Shown here: one piece after another, positions 17,955-26,267 of the stretch
Layout of the letters: every line of letters begins with the position of its first letter
Position numbering within the stretch: position 1 is the stretch's first letter
NCBI RefSeq assembly: GCF_026810505.1
Contig: NZ_CP101750.1
Location: forward strand, 3,687,254-3,751,253
DNA from: Streptomyces sp. Je 1-369
GTDB lineage: Bacteria > Actinomycetota > Actinomycetes > Streptomycetales > Streptomycetaceae
DNA: 64,000 nt
Reading direction: 5' to 3'
The notes under the pieces: generated by a model
What the model was told of the DNA's origin: nothing
Databases searched by the model: none
What the model saw: the letters and a program-made list of their open reading frames with translations, nothing else
Translations under genes and position numbers: made by a program

Positions 17955-18689
17955 GTCGGCAGGACCCACACCCGCGCGCCGGGCGAGCGCCACGGCGGCG
18001 AGGGTGGAGTGCACGCCCAGCTTCCCCAGCACGTTCTGCATGTGCGTCCGCACCGTGTGCGGGGAGAGGAAGAGCCGCTCGGCGACCGCCTTGCGGCCGA
18101 GCCCCGCCACCATGCAGCGCAGCACCTCCCGCTCGCGCGGCGTCAGCGACTCCACGAGCCGCTCGGACTCGGTGCGGTGCTTGCGGGCCGCGGTCAGCTC
18201 ACGCAGGACGCCGGTGAGCAGGGCGGGCGGCAGGTGCGTCTCGTCCCGGAGCACGCCGCGTATGACCGTCAGGAGACGGGAGAGCGAGCAGTCCTTGGCG
18301 ACCCAGCCCGACGCGCCCGCCTGGAGGGCGAGGGCCGCGCGGCGCGGGTCGTCCTTCTCGGCGAGCACGACGGTACGCACGGCGGGCTGGCCCGAACGGA
18401 CGCCCGCCACCAGGGATATGCCGTCGACGAGCCCGTCGGCGTTGCCGTCCTGCACGGGCACGGCGGGGCGGGCGGCCTGCAGCGCGCTCGCGGTGCTGCC
18501 GAGGTCGGCGTCGACGAGCAGCACGTCGTATCTGCGGCCTTCGGTGACCGCCCGCTCCAGGCAGCGCAGCGCGGCGGGACCGCTGCCTGCCGCGGACACG
18601 TCGACGTCCGGCTCGGCCGCGAGCGCGGCGGCCAAGGACTCGGCGAAGATGCGGTGGTCGTCGACGACCAGGACTCGAATGCGAACCAC
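17913..18689 (-). CDS. Orphan LuxR/NarL-type response regulator
   Basis: 258 aa from the GTG at 18689, which follows an AGGGGG ribosome site. The receiver keeps VVDDH, the phospho-acceptor Asp in LLVDADLG and the conserved Lys in WVAKD. An insert of about 15 residues follows the Asp. The C-terminal helix-turn-helix is typical: LTPREREVLRCMVAGLGRKA, then HTVRTHMQNVLGKLGVHS. No kinase gene is adjacent. The gene overlaps the end of tamR by 42 nt tail to tail, so the two transcripts are antisense at their 3' ends. The targets are unknown. Confidence 0.85.
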   Translation of the reverse strand: MVRIRVLVVDDHRIFAESLAAALAAEPDVDVSAAGSGPAALRCLERAVTEGRRYDVLLVDADLGSTASALQAARPAVPVQDGNADGLVDGISLVAGVRSGQPAVRTVVLAEKDDPRRAALALQAGASGWVAKDCSLSRLLTVIRGVLRDETHLPPALLTGVLRELTAARKHRTESERLVESLTPREREVLRCMVAGLGRKAVAERLFLSPHTVRTHMQNVLGKLGVHSTLAAVALARRAGVGPADLAGDVVERGGQLA

Positions 18690-18965
18690 AGAAACCCCCT
18701 TCCCCACGCTCCCTGCCGGAAGCGGGGGATACCCCATCATCGGAGAACGCCTGGTGCGGGTACGGCACACGGAGCGGAGGCCGACGCGGCCGCACGGCCG
18801 CCGCCGTGCTGTCACCGCAACCCCCACGCCGGGCGCCGTACCCGACTGTCTCGCCCCCTGATCAGTGCCGGCCCCCACCGGCACTGCCCTTCAGAGTAGG
18901 GCCGGACGCCAGGAGCGGAAGGTGATTTGCAGAACTGGTTGGCCAGCGCGTTTATGGTGAGCCTT

Positions 18966-19409
18966 ATGTTTCGTATTGAGACGGGAGTCGACAAGGAGCG
19001 GCTCGGTCTGCTTCGCTCGCGGCTGAGCGAGACGAACACGGCGGCGTCACCGGAGCTCAGAGCCCTGCGCGGGACGCGCGAGGACCAGGAAGTCCCGTTG
19101 GCCTTATGGGCGTTGGACGGGCATGGCGGCCTCGCGGCCGGCCTCGCCGCGCACACGTGGGCGCGCTGGCTGCACGTGAACCATCTCTGGGTCGACGACC
19201 GGCACCGCGGGACGGGGCTCGGTTCCCGCCTGCTCGCCGAGGCGGAGCGGGTGGCCCGTGAGGACCGCGGGTGCGTCAACTCCCGTGTGGAGACATGGGA
19301 CTTCCAGGCACCGGGCTTCTACCGGAACCAGGGATACGAGCTGGTGAGCGTGATCCCCGACTACCCCGAGGGCGTCAAGGAGTTCACGCTCACCAAGCGG
19401 CTCGGCTGA
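18966..19409 (+). CDS. GNAT family N-acetyltransferase with a TTA codon
   Basis: 147 aa from the ATG at 18966 (MFRIETGVDKERLG); in-frame alternatives are the ATG at 18954 and the TTG at 18927. The acetyl-CoA loop is VDDRHRGTGLGSRLLAEAE and the domain ends FYRNQGYELVSVIPDYP. The substrate cannot be read from sequence. Codon 19104-19106 is TTA (Leu in PLALW). TTA is very rare in Streptomyces and needs the bldA tRNA, so translation should be limited to later development. Confidence 0.88.
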   Translation: MFRIETGVDKERLGLLRSRLSETNTAASPELRALRGTREDQEVPLALWALDGHGGLAAGLAAHTWARWLHVNHLWVDDRHRGTGLGSRLLAEAERVAREDRGCVNSRVETWDFQAPGFYRNQGYELVSVIPDYPEGVKEFTLTKRLG

Positions 19410-19428
19410 GCAGGGCGGGGCGCCTGCC

Positions 19429-19776
19429 TCAGGCCGCGAGGCCCAGCGCCAGCGCGCCGATCACCGGCGCCGCGTACATCAGCGGGTACGGGACGTGCGT
19501 GTACCAGCGCGCCCGCACCACGGTGACGACGGCCCCGGCGAAGTACAGCACCAGGGCGACGCCCGCCACGACCCCGACGACGGGCACGAACAGGCCCGCG
19601 ACCAGGCCCACCGCGCCCGCCGCCTTCGCGGTGCCGAGCCAGGGCAGCCATGCCATGGGAATGCCGTAGTCGGCGATGGGCTTCACCACCCACGCGGCGC
19701 GCAGGAAGACCGATGTGGCGGAGAAGGCCACCATCGCGGCGGCGACCAGCGTGACGACCGTGTAGCTCGTGGACAT
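19429..19776 (-). CDS. DoxX-like integral membrane protein
   Basis: 115 aa from the ATG at 19776 (MSTSYTVVTLVAAAMV). Four hydrophobic helices cover almost the entire length, with FLRAAWVVKPIADYGIPMAW after the first and LPWLGTAKAAGAVGLVAGL starting the second, a DoxX-like (PF13564) pattern. The function of these small proteins is not established; some relatives link to thiosulfate or redox metabolism. It converges with the acetyltransferase gene and lies 132 nt before the galK stop on the same strand. Confidence 0.8.
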   Translation of the reverse strand: MSTSYTVVTLVAAAMVAFSATSVFLRAAWVVKPIADYGIPMAWLPWLGTAKAAGAVGLVAGLFVPVVGVVAGVALVLYFAGAVVTVVRARWYTHVPYPLMYAAPVIGALALGLAA

Positions 19777-19908
19777 GTCGGGGCTCCTCATCAGGCGGTG
19801 CCTGTGCACTGCTGTGTAGCCGTGCACTGCGTTGCACTGCCCTGACGGAACCGGCCACAGGAGTGTGACCGGTCCGCGACACTTTTCCCGGAAACTTTTT
19901 CCCGGTCC

Positions 19909-21063
19909 TCAGACCTCCCGCCGCGCCCCCGCCGACGCCTCCGCCGGGAACACGCGCGGCGCGGTGAAGCCCGCCGCCGCGAAGGCCTCCAGGACCGACT
20001 TCGTCACCGTGTCCTCGTCCGCCGCCTCCACCAGGACGACCGCCGAGCCGCCGAAGCCGCCGCCGGTCATCCGGGCGCCGAGTGCGCCCGCCGCGTTCGC
20101 GGAGGTCACGACCAGGTCCAGTTCGGGACAGGAGATGCGCAGGTCGTCGCGGAGCGAGGCGTGGCCTTCGGTGAGGACGGGGCCGGTCGCGCGGACGTCG
20201 CCGGAGTCGAGGAGGCGTATGACGCGCTCGACGCGGTGGTTGTCCGCGACGATGTGGCGTACGTAGCGACGGATTTTGTCGTGCGTCAACTCGGCGAGGG
20301 CGGAAGGGAGTTCGCCGTAGGCGATGTCGCGCAGGTGGGAGACGCCGAGGGTGCGCGCGCCCTCCTCGCACCCCGCACGCCGTTCCGCGTACGCCCCGTC
20401 GCCCAGCTCGTGCTTGACGCGGGTGTCGACGACGAGCAGCCGCAGGCCGTGCGCGGCGAGGTCGAAGGGGACCTGCCGTATCGCCAGGTCCCGGCAGTCC
20501 AGGTGCAGGGCGTGGCCCTCCGTGGCGCACGCGGATGCCATCTGGTCCATCACGCCGCACGGCACGCCGACGAAGGCGTTCTCGGCGCGCTGGGCGAGGA
20601 CGGCGAGGCGCGGCCGGTCGAGGCCGAGTCCGTACAGGTCGTTCATGGCGAACGCCGTGACGACCTCCAGGGCGGCCGACGACGACAGGCCCGCCCCGGT
20701 CGGCACGTTGGAGGCGAGATGGATGTCGGCGCCGCCGGAGACCTCGTGGCCCGCGTCCCGCAGCGCCCACACCACTCCGGCCGGGTAGGCGGCCCAGCCG
20801 CCCTGCCCGTACTTCGACAGGGGTTCGAGCTCGTCGACGCGGAGTTCGGCGACGGGGGCGTCGATGTCCGCGGAGTGGAGCCGCAGGACACCGTCGGTAC
20901 GGCGCGCCACCGCCGCCACCGCGGTGTGCGGCAGCGCGAGCGGCAACACGAAGCCCTCGTTGAAGTCCGTGTACTCGCCGATGAGGTTGACCCGTCCCGG
21001 CGCCGACCAGACGCCCTCCGGCTCGTACCCGTACAGCTCGGCGAACTTCCCCGCTACGTCCAT
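19909..21063 (-). CDS. galK: Galactokinase
   Basis: 384 aa from the ATG at 21063 with AAGGGG upstream. GHMP-kinase motifs: the galactose signature GRVNLIGEYTDFNEGFVLPL, the phosphate loop PTGAGLSSSAALEV, and the C-terminal GARMTGGGFGGSAVVL. It phosphorylates galactose to galactose-1-phosphate, the first step of the Leloir pathway. It is the last gene of galT-galE-galK, 20 nt after galE, so expression depends on the upstream gal promoter and perhaps an internal one, as known for S. lividans galP2. Confidence 0.97.
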   Translation of the reverse strand: MDVAGKFAELYGYEPEGVWSAPGRVNLIGEYTDFNEGFVLPLALPHTAVAAVARRTDGVLRLHSADIDAPVAELRVDELEPLSKYGQGGWAAYPAGVVWALRDAGHEVSGGADIHLASNVPTGAGLSSSAALEVVTAFAMNDLYGLGLDRPRLAVLAQRAENAFVGVPCGVMDQMASACATEGHALHLDCRDLAIRQVPFDLAAHGLRLLVVDTRVKHELGDGAYAERRAGCEEGARTLGVSHLRDIAYGELPSALAELTHDKIRRYVRHIVADNHRVERVIRLLDSGDVRATGPVLTEGHASLRDDLRISCPELDLVVTSANAAGALGARMTGGGFGGSAVVLVEAADEDTVTKSVLEAFAAAGFTAPRVFPAEASAGARREV

Positions 21064-21083
21064 CAGCTACCCCTTGATCCCGG

Positions 21084-22052
21084 TCAGCGCTGGGCGAAGG
21101 CCCAGGCGTCGGCGACGATGCCCGCGAGGTCCGCGCGGGACGGATTCCAGCCGAGCCGCTCCCGCGCGGTGGCCGCGGACGCGACGAGGACCGCCGGGTC
21201 GCCGCCGCGTCGCGGGGCCATGACCTCGGGGATCGGGTGCCCGGTGACCTCGCGGACGGTCTCGATGACCTCGCGCACGGAGAAGCCGTTGCCGTTGCCG
21301 AGGTTGCAGATGAGGTGTTCGCCGGGGGTGGCGGCCGCGACGGCGAGGAGGTGGGCCTCGGCGAGGTCGGCGACGTGGATGTAGTCGCGGACGCAGGTCC
21401 CGTCGGGGGTCGGGTAGTCGTCGCCGAAGACGCTGATCGCCTCGCGCCTGCCCAGCGCGACCTGGAGGACGAGCGGGATGAGGTGCGACTCGGGGTCGTG
21501 GCGCTCGCCGATCATGACATTCGAAAGCGTGCCGTACGCGCCCGCGACGTTGAAGTAGCGCAGCGAGACGGCGGCCAGGCCGTGCGCGGCCGCCTCGCCG
21601 GTGATCATGTGGTCGACGGCGAGCTTGGAGGCGCCGTAGGGCGAGGTGGGGGCGGTGGGGTCGGCCTCCGTGATGGGGGTGTTCACGGGCTCGCCGTACG
21701 TCGCGGCCGTCGAGGAGAAGACGAGCCTGCGCACGTCGGCGTCGCGCATGGCGGCGAGCAGCGCCATGGTGCCGCCGACGTTGTTGTCCCAGTACTTCTC
21801 GGGCTTCACGACGGACTCGCCGACCTGCGAGAAGGCGGCGAAGTGGAGCACCGCGTCGTAGGAGGAGTCCAGCCACTTGGCGGCATCGCGGATGTCGCCC
21901 TCGATGAACGAGGCGCCGGCGGGGACGCCTTCGCGGAAGCCGGTCGAGAGGTTGTCGAGGACGGTCACCTCGTGCCCGGCCTCGATCAGATGCTGGGCCA
22001 CCACACTTCCGACGTAGCCCGCACCACCGGTGACCAGGTACTTACCGCTCAT
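21084..22052 (-). CDS. galE: UDP-glucose 4-epimerase
   Basis: 322 aa. An extended short-chain dehydrogenase with NAD motif [18 protein letters not shown], catalytic STAATYGE and Y-x3-K in [12 protein letters not shown]. It interconverts UDP-galactose and UDP-glucose. Its start overlaps the galT stop by 4 nt (ATGA), giving translational coupling, and galK follows 20 nt later. Confidence 0.97.
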   Translation of the reverse strand: MSGKYLVTGGAGYVGSVVAQHLIEAGHEVTVLDNLSTGFREGVPAGASFIEGDIRDAAKWLDSSYDAVLHFAAFSQVGESVVKPEKYWDNNVGGTMALLAAMRDADVRRLVFSSTAATYGEPVNTPITEADPTAPTSPYGASKLAVDHMITGEAAAHGLAAVSLRYFNVAGAYGTLSNVMIGERHDPESHLIPLVLQVALGRREAISVFGDDYPTPDGTCVRDYIHVADLAEAHLLAVAAATPGEHLICNLGNGNGFSVREVIETVREVTGHPIPEVMAPRRGGDPAVLVASAATARERLGWNPSRADLAGIVADAWAFAQR

Positions 22053-23110
22053 GAACTCGCTACCTCTCGCAGTCGCTCGGCCGCGGCTTCCGGCGGCACG
22101 TCGTTGATGAACACGCTCATACCGGATTCGGAACCCGCGAGGAACTTCAGCTTGCCCGAAGTGCGGCGAATCGTGAAAAGTTCGAGATGGAGGGCGAAGT
22201 CGTCCCGGTTGATCCCCTCATGTCCTTCCAGCGTCCCGAACGGCGCCTGATGCCAGGCGGAGATGTAGGGGGTGGGGTTCTCCGCCTCGCCGAAGATCCG
22301 GTCGAAGCGCCTCAAGAGTTCCAGATAGATCTGTGGGAACTCTGTGCGTGCCGCCTCGTCGAGCGCGAGCAGGTCGGGCACCCGGCGCTTGGGGTAGAGG
22401 TGTACCTCGTAGGGCCAGTGCGCGGCGTACGGCACGAAGGCGATCCAGTGCTCGCCCTCCAGGACGACCCGCTCCCCCTTGCCCTCCCTGGCGACGATGT
22501 CGTCGAAGAGGTTGAGGCCGCCGGACGACTCCTTGAACGCGGCGAGCGAGCGCAGCATCAGGTTCGTGCGCGGGGTGATGAAGGGGTACGCGTAGATCTG
22601 CCCGTGCGGATGGCCGAGGGTCACGCCGATCTCGGCGCCGCGGTTCTCGAAGCAGAACACCTGCTCGACGGAGGGCAGGTGGGAGAGCTCGGCGGTCCGG
22701 TCGGTCCAGGCCTCCAGGACGAGCGCGGCCTGCTCGGGGGTGAGGTCCGCGAAGGACGCGGTGTGGTCGGAGGTGAAGCAGACGACCTCGCAGCGGCCCG
22801 CGTCGCCCGCGAGCGAGGGAAAGCGGTTCTCGAAGACCACGACGTCGTACGACGCGTCCGGAACCTCGCTGAGCCGGTCCCCGACGGACGGACACAGGGG
22901 GCACTCGTCGGCCGGCGGGTGGTAGATGCGCCCCTGGCGGTGCGAGGCGATGGCCACGGAGTCGCCAAGCAGGGGGTCCGCGCGCACCTCCGATGTGGTG
23001 GCGACGGGCGCGAGCGGGCGCCGGTCGACGGCGTCGCGCACGGCGTCGTCGCGTACGTCGTAGTAGACGAGCTCACGACCGTCGGCGAGACGGGTCGAGG
23101 TCTTCTTCAC
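22049..23110 (-). CDS. galT: Galactose-1-phosphate uridylyltransferase
   Basis: 353 aa. First gene of galTEK. Zinc-binding [10 protein letters not shown] lies in the N-terminal half, and the active-site His of the H-P-H triad is in [12 protein letters not shown]. It swaps UMP between UDP-glucose and galactose-1-phosphate. The ribosome site is GAGGAGC. The upstream region is AT-rich on this strand and carries TGTNNN hexamer repeats like the galactose-inducible, glucose-repressed galP1 described in S. lividans. Confidence 0.97.
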   Translation of the reverse strand: MKKTSTRLADGRELVYYDVRDDAVRDAVDRRPLAPVATTSEVRADPLLGDSVAIASHRQGRIYHPPADECPLCPSVGDRLSEVPDASYDVVVFENRFPSLAGDAGRCEVVCFTSDHTASFADLTPEQAALVLEAWTDRTAELSHLPSVEQVFCFENRGAEIGVTLGHPHGQIYAYPFITPRTNLMLRSLAAFKESSGGLNLFDDIVAREGKGERVVLEGEHWIAFVPYAAHWPYEVHLYPKRRVPDLLALDEAARTEFPQIYLELLRRFDRIFGEAENPTPYISAWHQAPFGTLEGHEGINRDDFALHLELFTIRRTSGKLKFLAGSESGMSVFINDVPPEAAAERLREVASS

Positions 23111-23279
23111 GTCCGGGGCTCCTCATCACCCACCCAACAGAACCGAACATAACAAACCACAAGCCAACAGCTTCGTCAACGATCACAATCAAACAAAGAA
23201 CACCAACAGAACTGTTCAGTTATTGAAGTTCTAGGCGTAGGTTCCCGACTGATCCGTTCGCGCAACGAAGCGAGTTCAC
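23111..23279. promoter_or_regulatory. Divergent gal promoter region with direct hexamer repeats
   Basis: 169 bp between galT and the symporter gene, clearly more AT-rich than its surroundings. On the minus strand, 23208-23178 reads as a series of TGT-hexamers (TGTTGG, TGTTCT, TGTTTG, TGTGAT). These resemble the repeats proposed as galP1 operators in S. lividans, recognised by a DeoR-type GalR (knowledge recalled). A further AGAACT...AGTTCT inverted repeat lies near 23208-23232 on the symporter side. Confidence 0.75.
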
Positions 23280-24968
23280 ATGCAGTCCCCCACCACAACA
23301 ACCCTGGCCGAGGGGCTTCGGCTGCCCACCAACGGCCTCGACTACGCGATCCTGGCGATCTACTTCGTCGTGGTCCTCGGCATCGGCTTCGCCGCCAGGC
23401 GCTCCGTGAAGACCAGTCTCGACTTCTTCCTCTCGGGCCGTTCCCTGCCCGCCTGGGTCACCGGTCTCGCCTTCGTCGCCGCGAACCTGGGCGCCACCGA
23501 GATCCTGGGCATGGCCGCCACCGGCGCGCAGTACGGCGTCGCGGTCGTCCACTGGTACTGGATCGGCGCCATCCCGGCCATGGTCTTCCTGGGCCTGGTC
23601 ATGATGCCGTTCTACTACCGCAGCAAGGTCCGCTCCGTCCCCGAGTTCCTGCTCCAGCGCTTCGACAAGTCGGCGCACCTGCTCAGCTCGGCGCTCTTCG
23701 CCTTCGCGGCGATCCTCATCGCGGGCGTGAACCTCTACGCCCTCTCGATCGTCGTCGAGGCGCTGCTCGGCTGGCCGCAGTGGGTGGCGATCGTCGTCGC
23801 GGGACTCTTCGTCCTCGCGTACATCACGATCGGCGGGCTCTCCTCGGCGATCTACAACGAGGTCCTGCAGTTCTTCGTGATCCTCGCGGCGCTGATCCCG
23901 ATCTGCGTCATCGGCCTCAAGAAGGTCGGCGGCTGGGACGGGCTCACCGGCTCCATAGAGAAGCAGCACGGCGAGAACTTCATGACCGCCTGGGGCGGCA
24001 CCGGCATCGGCGACGCCAACCCGCTCGGCGCCAACTGGCTGACGATCATCCTCGGCCTCGGCTTCGTGCTCTCCTTCGGCTACTGGACGACCAACTTCGC
24101 CGAGGTCCAGCGCGCGCTCTCCGCGAAGAACCTCTCGGCCGCCCAGCGCACCCCGCTGATCGCCGCCTTCCCGAAGATCTTCATCGTCTTCCTGGTGATG
24201 ATCCCGGGCCTGGTCGCCGCCGTCCTCGTCCCGAAGATCGGCACGCCGGGCTCCGATCTGACGTACAACGACGCGATCCCGTATCTGATGCAGGAACTGC
24301 TGCCCAACGGCGTCCTCGGCATCGCGGTCACCGGTCTGCTCGCCGCGTTCATGGCGGGCATGGCGGCGAACGTCTCGTCCTTCAACACCGTGTTCACATA
24401 CGACATCTGGGCGCGGTACGTGGTCAAGGACCGCGAGGACGGCTACTACCTGAACTTCGGACGGCTGATCACCGCGATCGGCGTGCTCGCCTCGGTCGGC
24501 ACGGCGTTCATCGCCTCCTCGTTCTCGAACATCATGGGGTACCTCCAGACCCTCTTCTCCTTCTTCAACGTCCCGATGTTCGTCGTATTCATCATCGGCA
24601 TGTTCTGGAAGCGGGCCTCGATGAAGTCCGGCGTGTGGGGCCTGCTCGCGGGCACCTCCGCCGCGATGGTCAACTACTTCTGGATCTACAAGCAGGGCGT
24701 CATCGACATCCCGACCGACCAGGGCGCCAACTTCGTCTCGGCGATCGTCGGCTTCGTCGCCGGTGCCGTCGTGATGGTCGTCGTCACGCTCTTCACCGCG
24801 CCCAAGCCGGAGGCCGAGCTGGCCGGCCTGGTCTACGGGACGGCCTCGCCTGGCATGGAGGACGACGGGACGGAGGAGGGTGACGACGCCTGGTACCGCA
24901 AGCCGGCCCTGCTCGGCTGGGGTGCCGTCGTACTCGCCGCGGCCTGCTACCTGCCGTACTCGCTCTAG
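23280..24968 (+). CDS. Sodium:solute symporter (SGLT/SSS family), probable galactose transporter
   Basis: 562 aa with about 14 hydrophobic segments across its length. SSS-family features: FFLSGRSLPAWVTGLAFVAA, NLGATEILGMAATGAQYG, GGLSSAIYNEVLQFF and the sugar-transporter-like FGYWTTNFAEVQRALSAKN. It is divergent from galTEK and shares its regulatory spacer, so the likely cargo is galactose or a galactoside driven by the sodium gradient; vSGLT is a close functional model. A small membrane protein gene follows 21 nt downstream. Confidence 0.9.
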   Translation: MQSPTTTTLAEGLRLPTNGLDYAILAIYFVVVLGIGFAARRSVKTSLDFFLSGRSLPAWVTGLAFVAANLGATEILGMAATGAQYGVAVVHWYWIGAIPAMVFLGLVMMPFYYRSKVRSVPEFLLQRFDKSAHLLSSALFAFAAILIAGVNLYALSIVVEALLGWPQWVAIVVAGLFVLAYITIGGLSSAIYNEVLQFFVILAALIPICVIGLKKVGGWDGLTGSIEKQHGENFMTAWGGTGIGDANPLGANWLTIILGLGFVLSFGYWTTNFAEVQRALSAKNLSAAQRTPLIAAFPKIFIVFLVMIPGLVAAVLVPKIGTPGSDLTYNDAIPYLMQELLPNGVLGIAVTGLLAAFMAGMAANVSSFNTVFTYDIWARYVVKDREDGYYLNFGRLITAIGVLASVGTAFIASSFSNIMGYLQTLFSFFNVPMFVVFIIGMFWKRASMKSGVWGLLAGTSAAMVNYFWIYKQGVIDIPTDQGANFVSAIVGFVAGAVVMVVVTLFTAPKPEAELAGLVYGTASPGMEDDGTEEGDDAWYRKPALLGWGAVVLAAACYLPYSL

Positions 24969-24989
24969 ACCGATCGGAGGACCGAAGAC

Positions 24990-25271
24990 ATGTCCGACCT
25001 GCAGAACGAAGTCTCCGAGCTGGAGCGCAAATCCGCGACAGCCGCGCGCCTCTTCGACATCCGGCGCATCATCGGCGGCCTGTTCGTCGTCTACGGAATC
25101 ATCGTGACGATCGCCGGGATCACCGCGTCCGACGCCGACCTGAAGAAGGCCGAGGACATCAACATCAACCTGTGGACGGGCCTCGGCATGCTCGCCCTCG
25201 GGTTGTTCTTCCTGGGGTGGCTCTGGCTGCGCCCGTCGGTCGCCCCCGCCGAGGAACCGGCGGACGACTGA
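24990..25271 (+). CDS. Small two-helix membrane protein linked to the symporter
   Basis: 93 aa with a GGAGGA ribosome site. A short N-terminal coiled-coil-like stretch (LQNEVSELERKSATAARLF) precedes two membrane helices (FVVYGIIVTIAGIT and GLGMLALGLFFLGWLWL) and an acidic tail (EEPADD). I recognise no named family. Position and spacing make it an operon partner of the symporter, possibly an accessory subunit. Confidence 0.7.
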   Translation: MSDLQNEVSELERKSATAARLFDIRRIIGGLFVVYGIIVTIAGITASDADLKKAEDININLWTGLGMLALGLFFLGWLWLRPSVAPAEEPADD

Positions 25272-25285
25272 CCGCTCGCCCGTAC

Positions 25286-25330
25286 GACGACGGGGTCCTG
25301 GTTCACCGCGGTGGCTCGGGCCCCGTCGTC
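25286..25330. terminator. Possible bidirectional hairpin at convergent ends
   Basis: GACGACGGGG (25286-25295) pairs with CCCCGTCGTC (25321-25330) across a 25-nt loop, spanning the junction of the small membrane gene and the convergent regulator, whose last codons lie inside the structure. Confidence 0.45.
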
Positions 25331-26043
25331 ATGTCCGCGCCCTCCGCGGTACCCCCCTGGTGCGCGTAGGCCGACGCGGGACGCTCGGCGCGCTCCAGCA
25401 GGCCCGTGCGCGCCGCGAGCGCGGCGGCCTCCAGACGCGATCCGACCCCCAGCTTCATCAGGACCCGCTGCACGTGTGTGCGCGCGGTGCTCGGGGCTAT
25501 CCCCATGCCCGCGGCGATCAGCCGGGTGTCCTCGCCGTCGGCGACCCGCACCAGAACCTCGACCTCGCGGGGCGTGAGCATCTGCAGCAGCCGCTGCCCC
25601 TCGTCGTCGGGCTGCGCGGCCGGATTGAGCAGTTCGCTGAACGCGCCCTGCAACAGCTGGGGTGCGACGGCGGCCTCCCCGGCCCGCGCCTTCATGATGG
25701 CGCGCTCCACTCCTTCGATGCGCTCGTCATGGCGTACGTAACCGGAGGCACCGGAGGCGAAGGCCGCGGCGATGCCGCGCGGGCTCGGCACCGGGCCGAG
25801 CACCACGACCGCCACCTGCGGACGCTCCCGCTTGATCTTCACGACCGGGTCGAACATGCCCGGTTCGGCCGGTGTGGCCGTCCCCATGAGGCAGACCTCC
25901 GGGGCCCTGCTGATGACCAGTTCCGCGGCGCCCGCCGCGGGCGCGGCGGCGGCGAGCACCCGGTGCCCGCGCAGTTTCAGCGCCGAGGCGAGGGCCTCGG
26001 CGAGCAGTCGGTGATCGTCGACCACCATGAGCCGCACACCCAT
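25303..26043 (-). CDS. LuxR-type regulator with an atypical receiver domain
   Basis: 246 aa. Receiver strand 1 is normal (RLMVVDDHRLLAEAL), but where the phospho-acceptor Asp is expected the sequence is PEVCLMGTATPAEPG, without an Asp. The switch Lys position reads SGYVRHDE. This points to an aspartate-less receiver that works without classical phosphorylation. The C-terminus is a standard LuxR helix-turn-helix (LTPREVEVLVRVADGEDTRL, THVQRVLMKLGVGS). No kinase is adjacent. It converges on the symporter operon. Targets unknown. Confidence 0.85.
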   Translation of the reverse strand: MGVRLMVVDDHRLLAEALASALKLRGHRVLAAAAPAAGAAELVISRAPEVCLMGTATPAEPGMFDPVVKIKRERPQVAVVVLGPVPSPRGIAAAFASGASGYVRHDERIEGVERAIMKARAGEAAVAPQLLQGAFSELLNPAAQPDDEGQRLLQMLTPREVEVLVRVADGEDTRLIAAGMGIAPSTARTHVQRVLMKLGVGSRLEAAALAARTGLLERAERPASAYAHQGGTAEGADMTTGPEPPR

Positions 26044-26200
26044 AGCAACCCCCCAGTTACCCGTGGGCCCCCCGACCCTCCATCCCCCGGAAGCTACACG
26101 CTTGTTCGACGTTACGCGCCCCCTACCGGCCAGAAGCGGCCCGGAATGCCGAAATCCATGCCATCTGGGGGGCGTTGGAGAGAAGCGGGTGGTGCGCGAA

Positions 26201-26244
26201 CGGCGGCGGGCGCCCCCCGTGGTGCGTGGGGGCGCCCGCCGCCG
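26201..26244 (-). terminator. Strong terminator hairpin after the first PQQ-propeller gene
   Basis: Perfect 17-bp stem: 26201-26217 (CGGCGGCGGGCGCCCCC) with its complement at 26228-26244, 10-nt loop. It lies 24 nt past the stop codon of the minus-strand gene ending at 26268. No T-run. Confidence 0.85.
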
Positions 26245-26267
26245 TCCGTGGCGCCGTGCCTGTTCGA

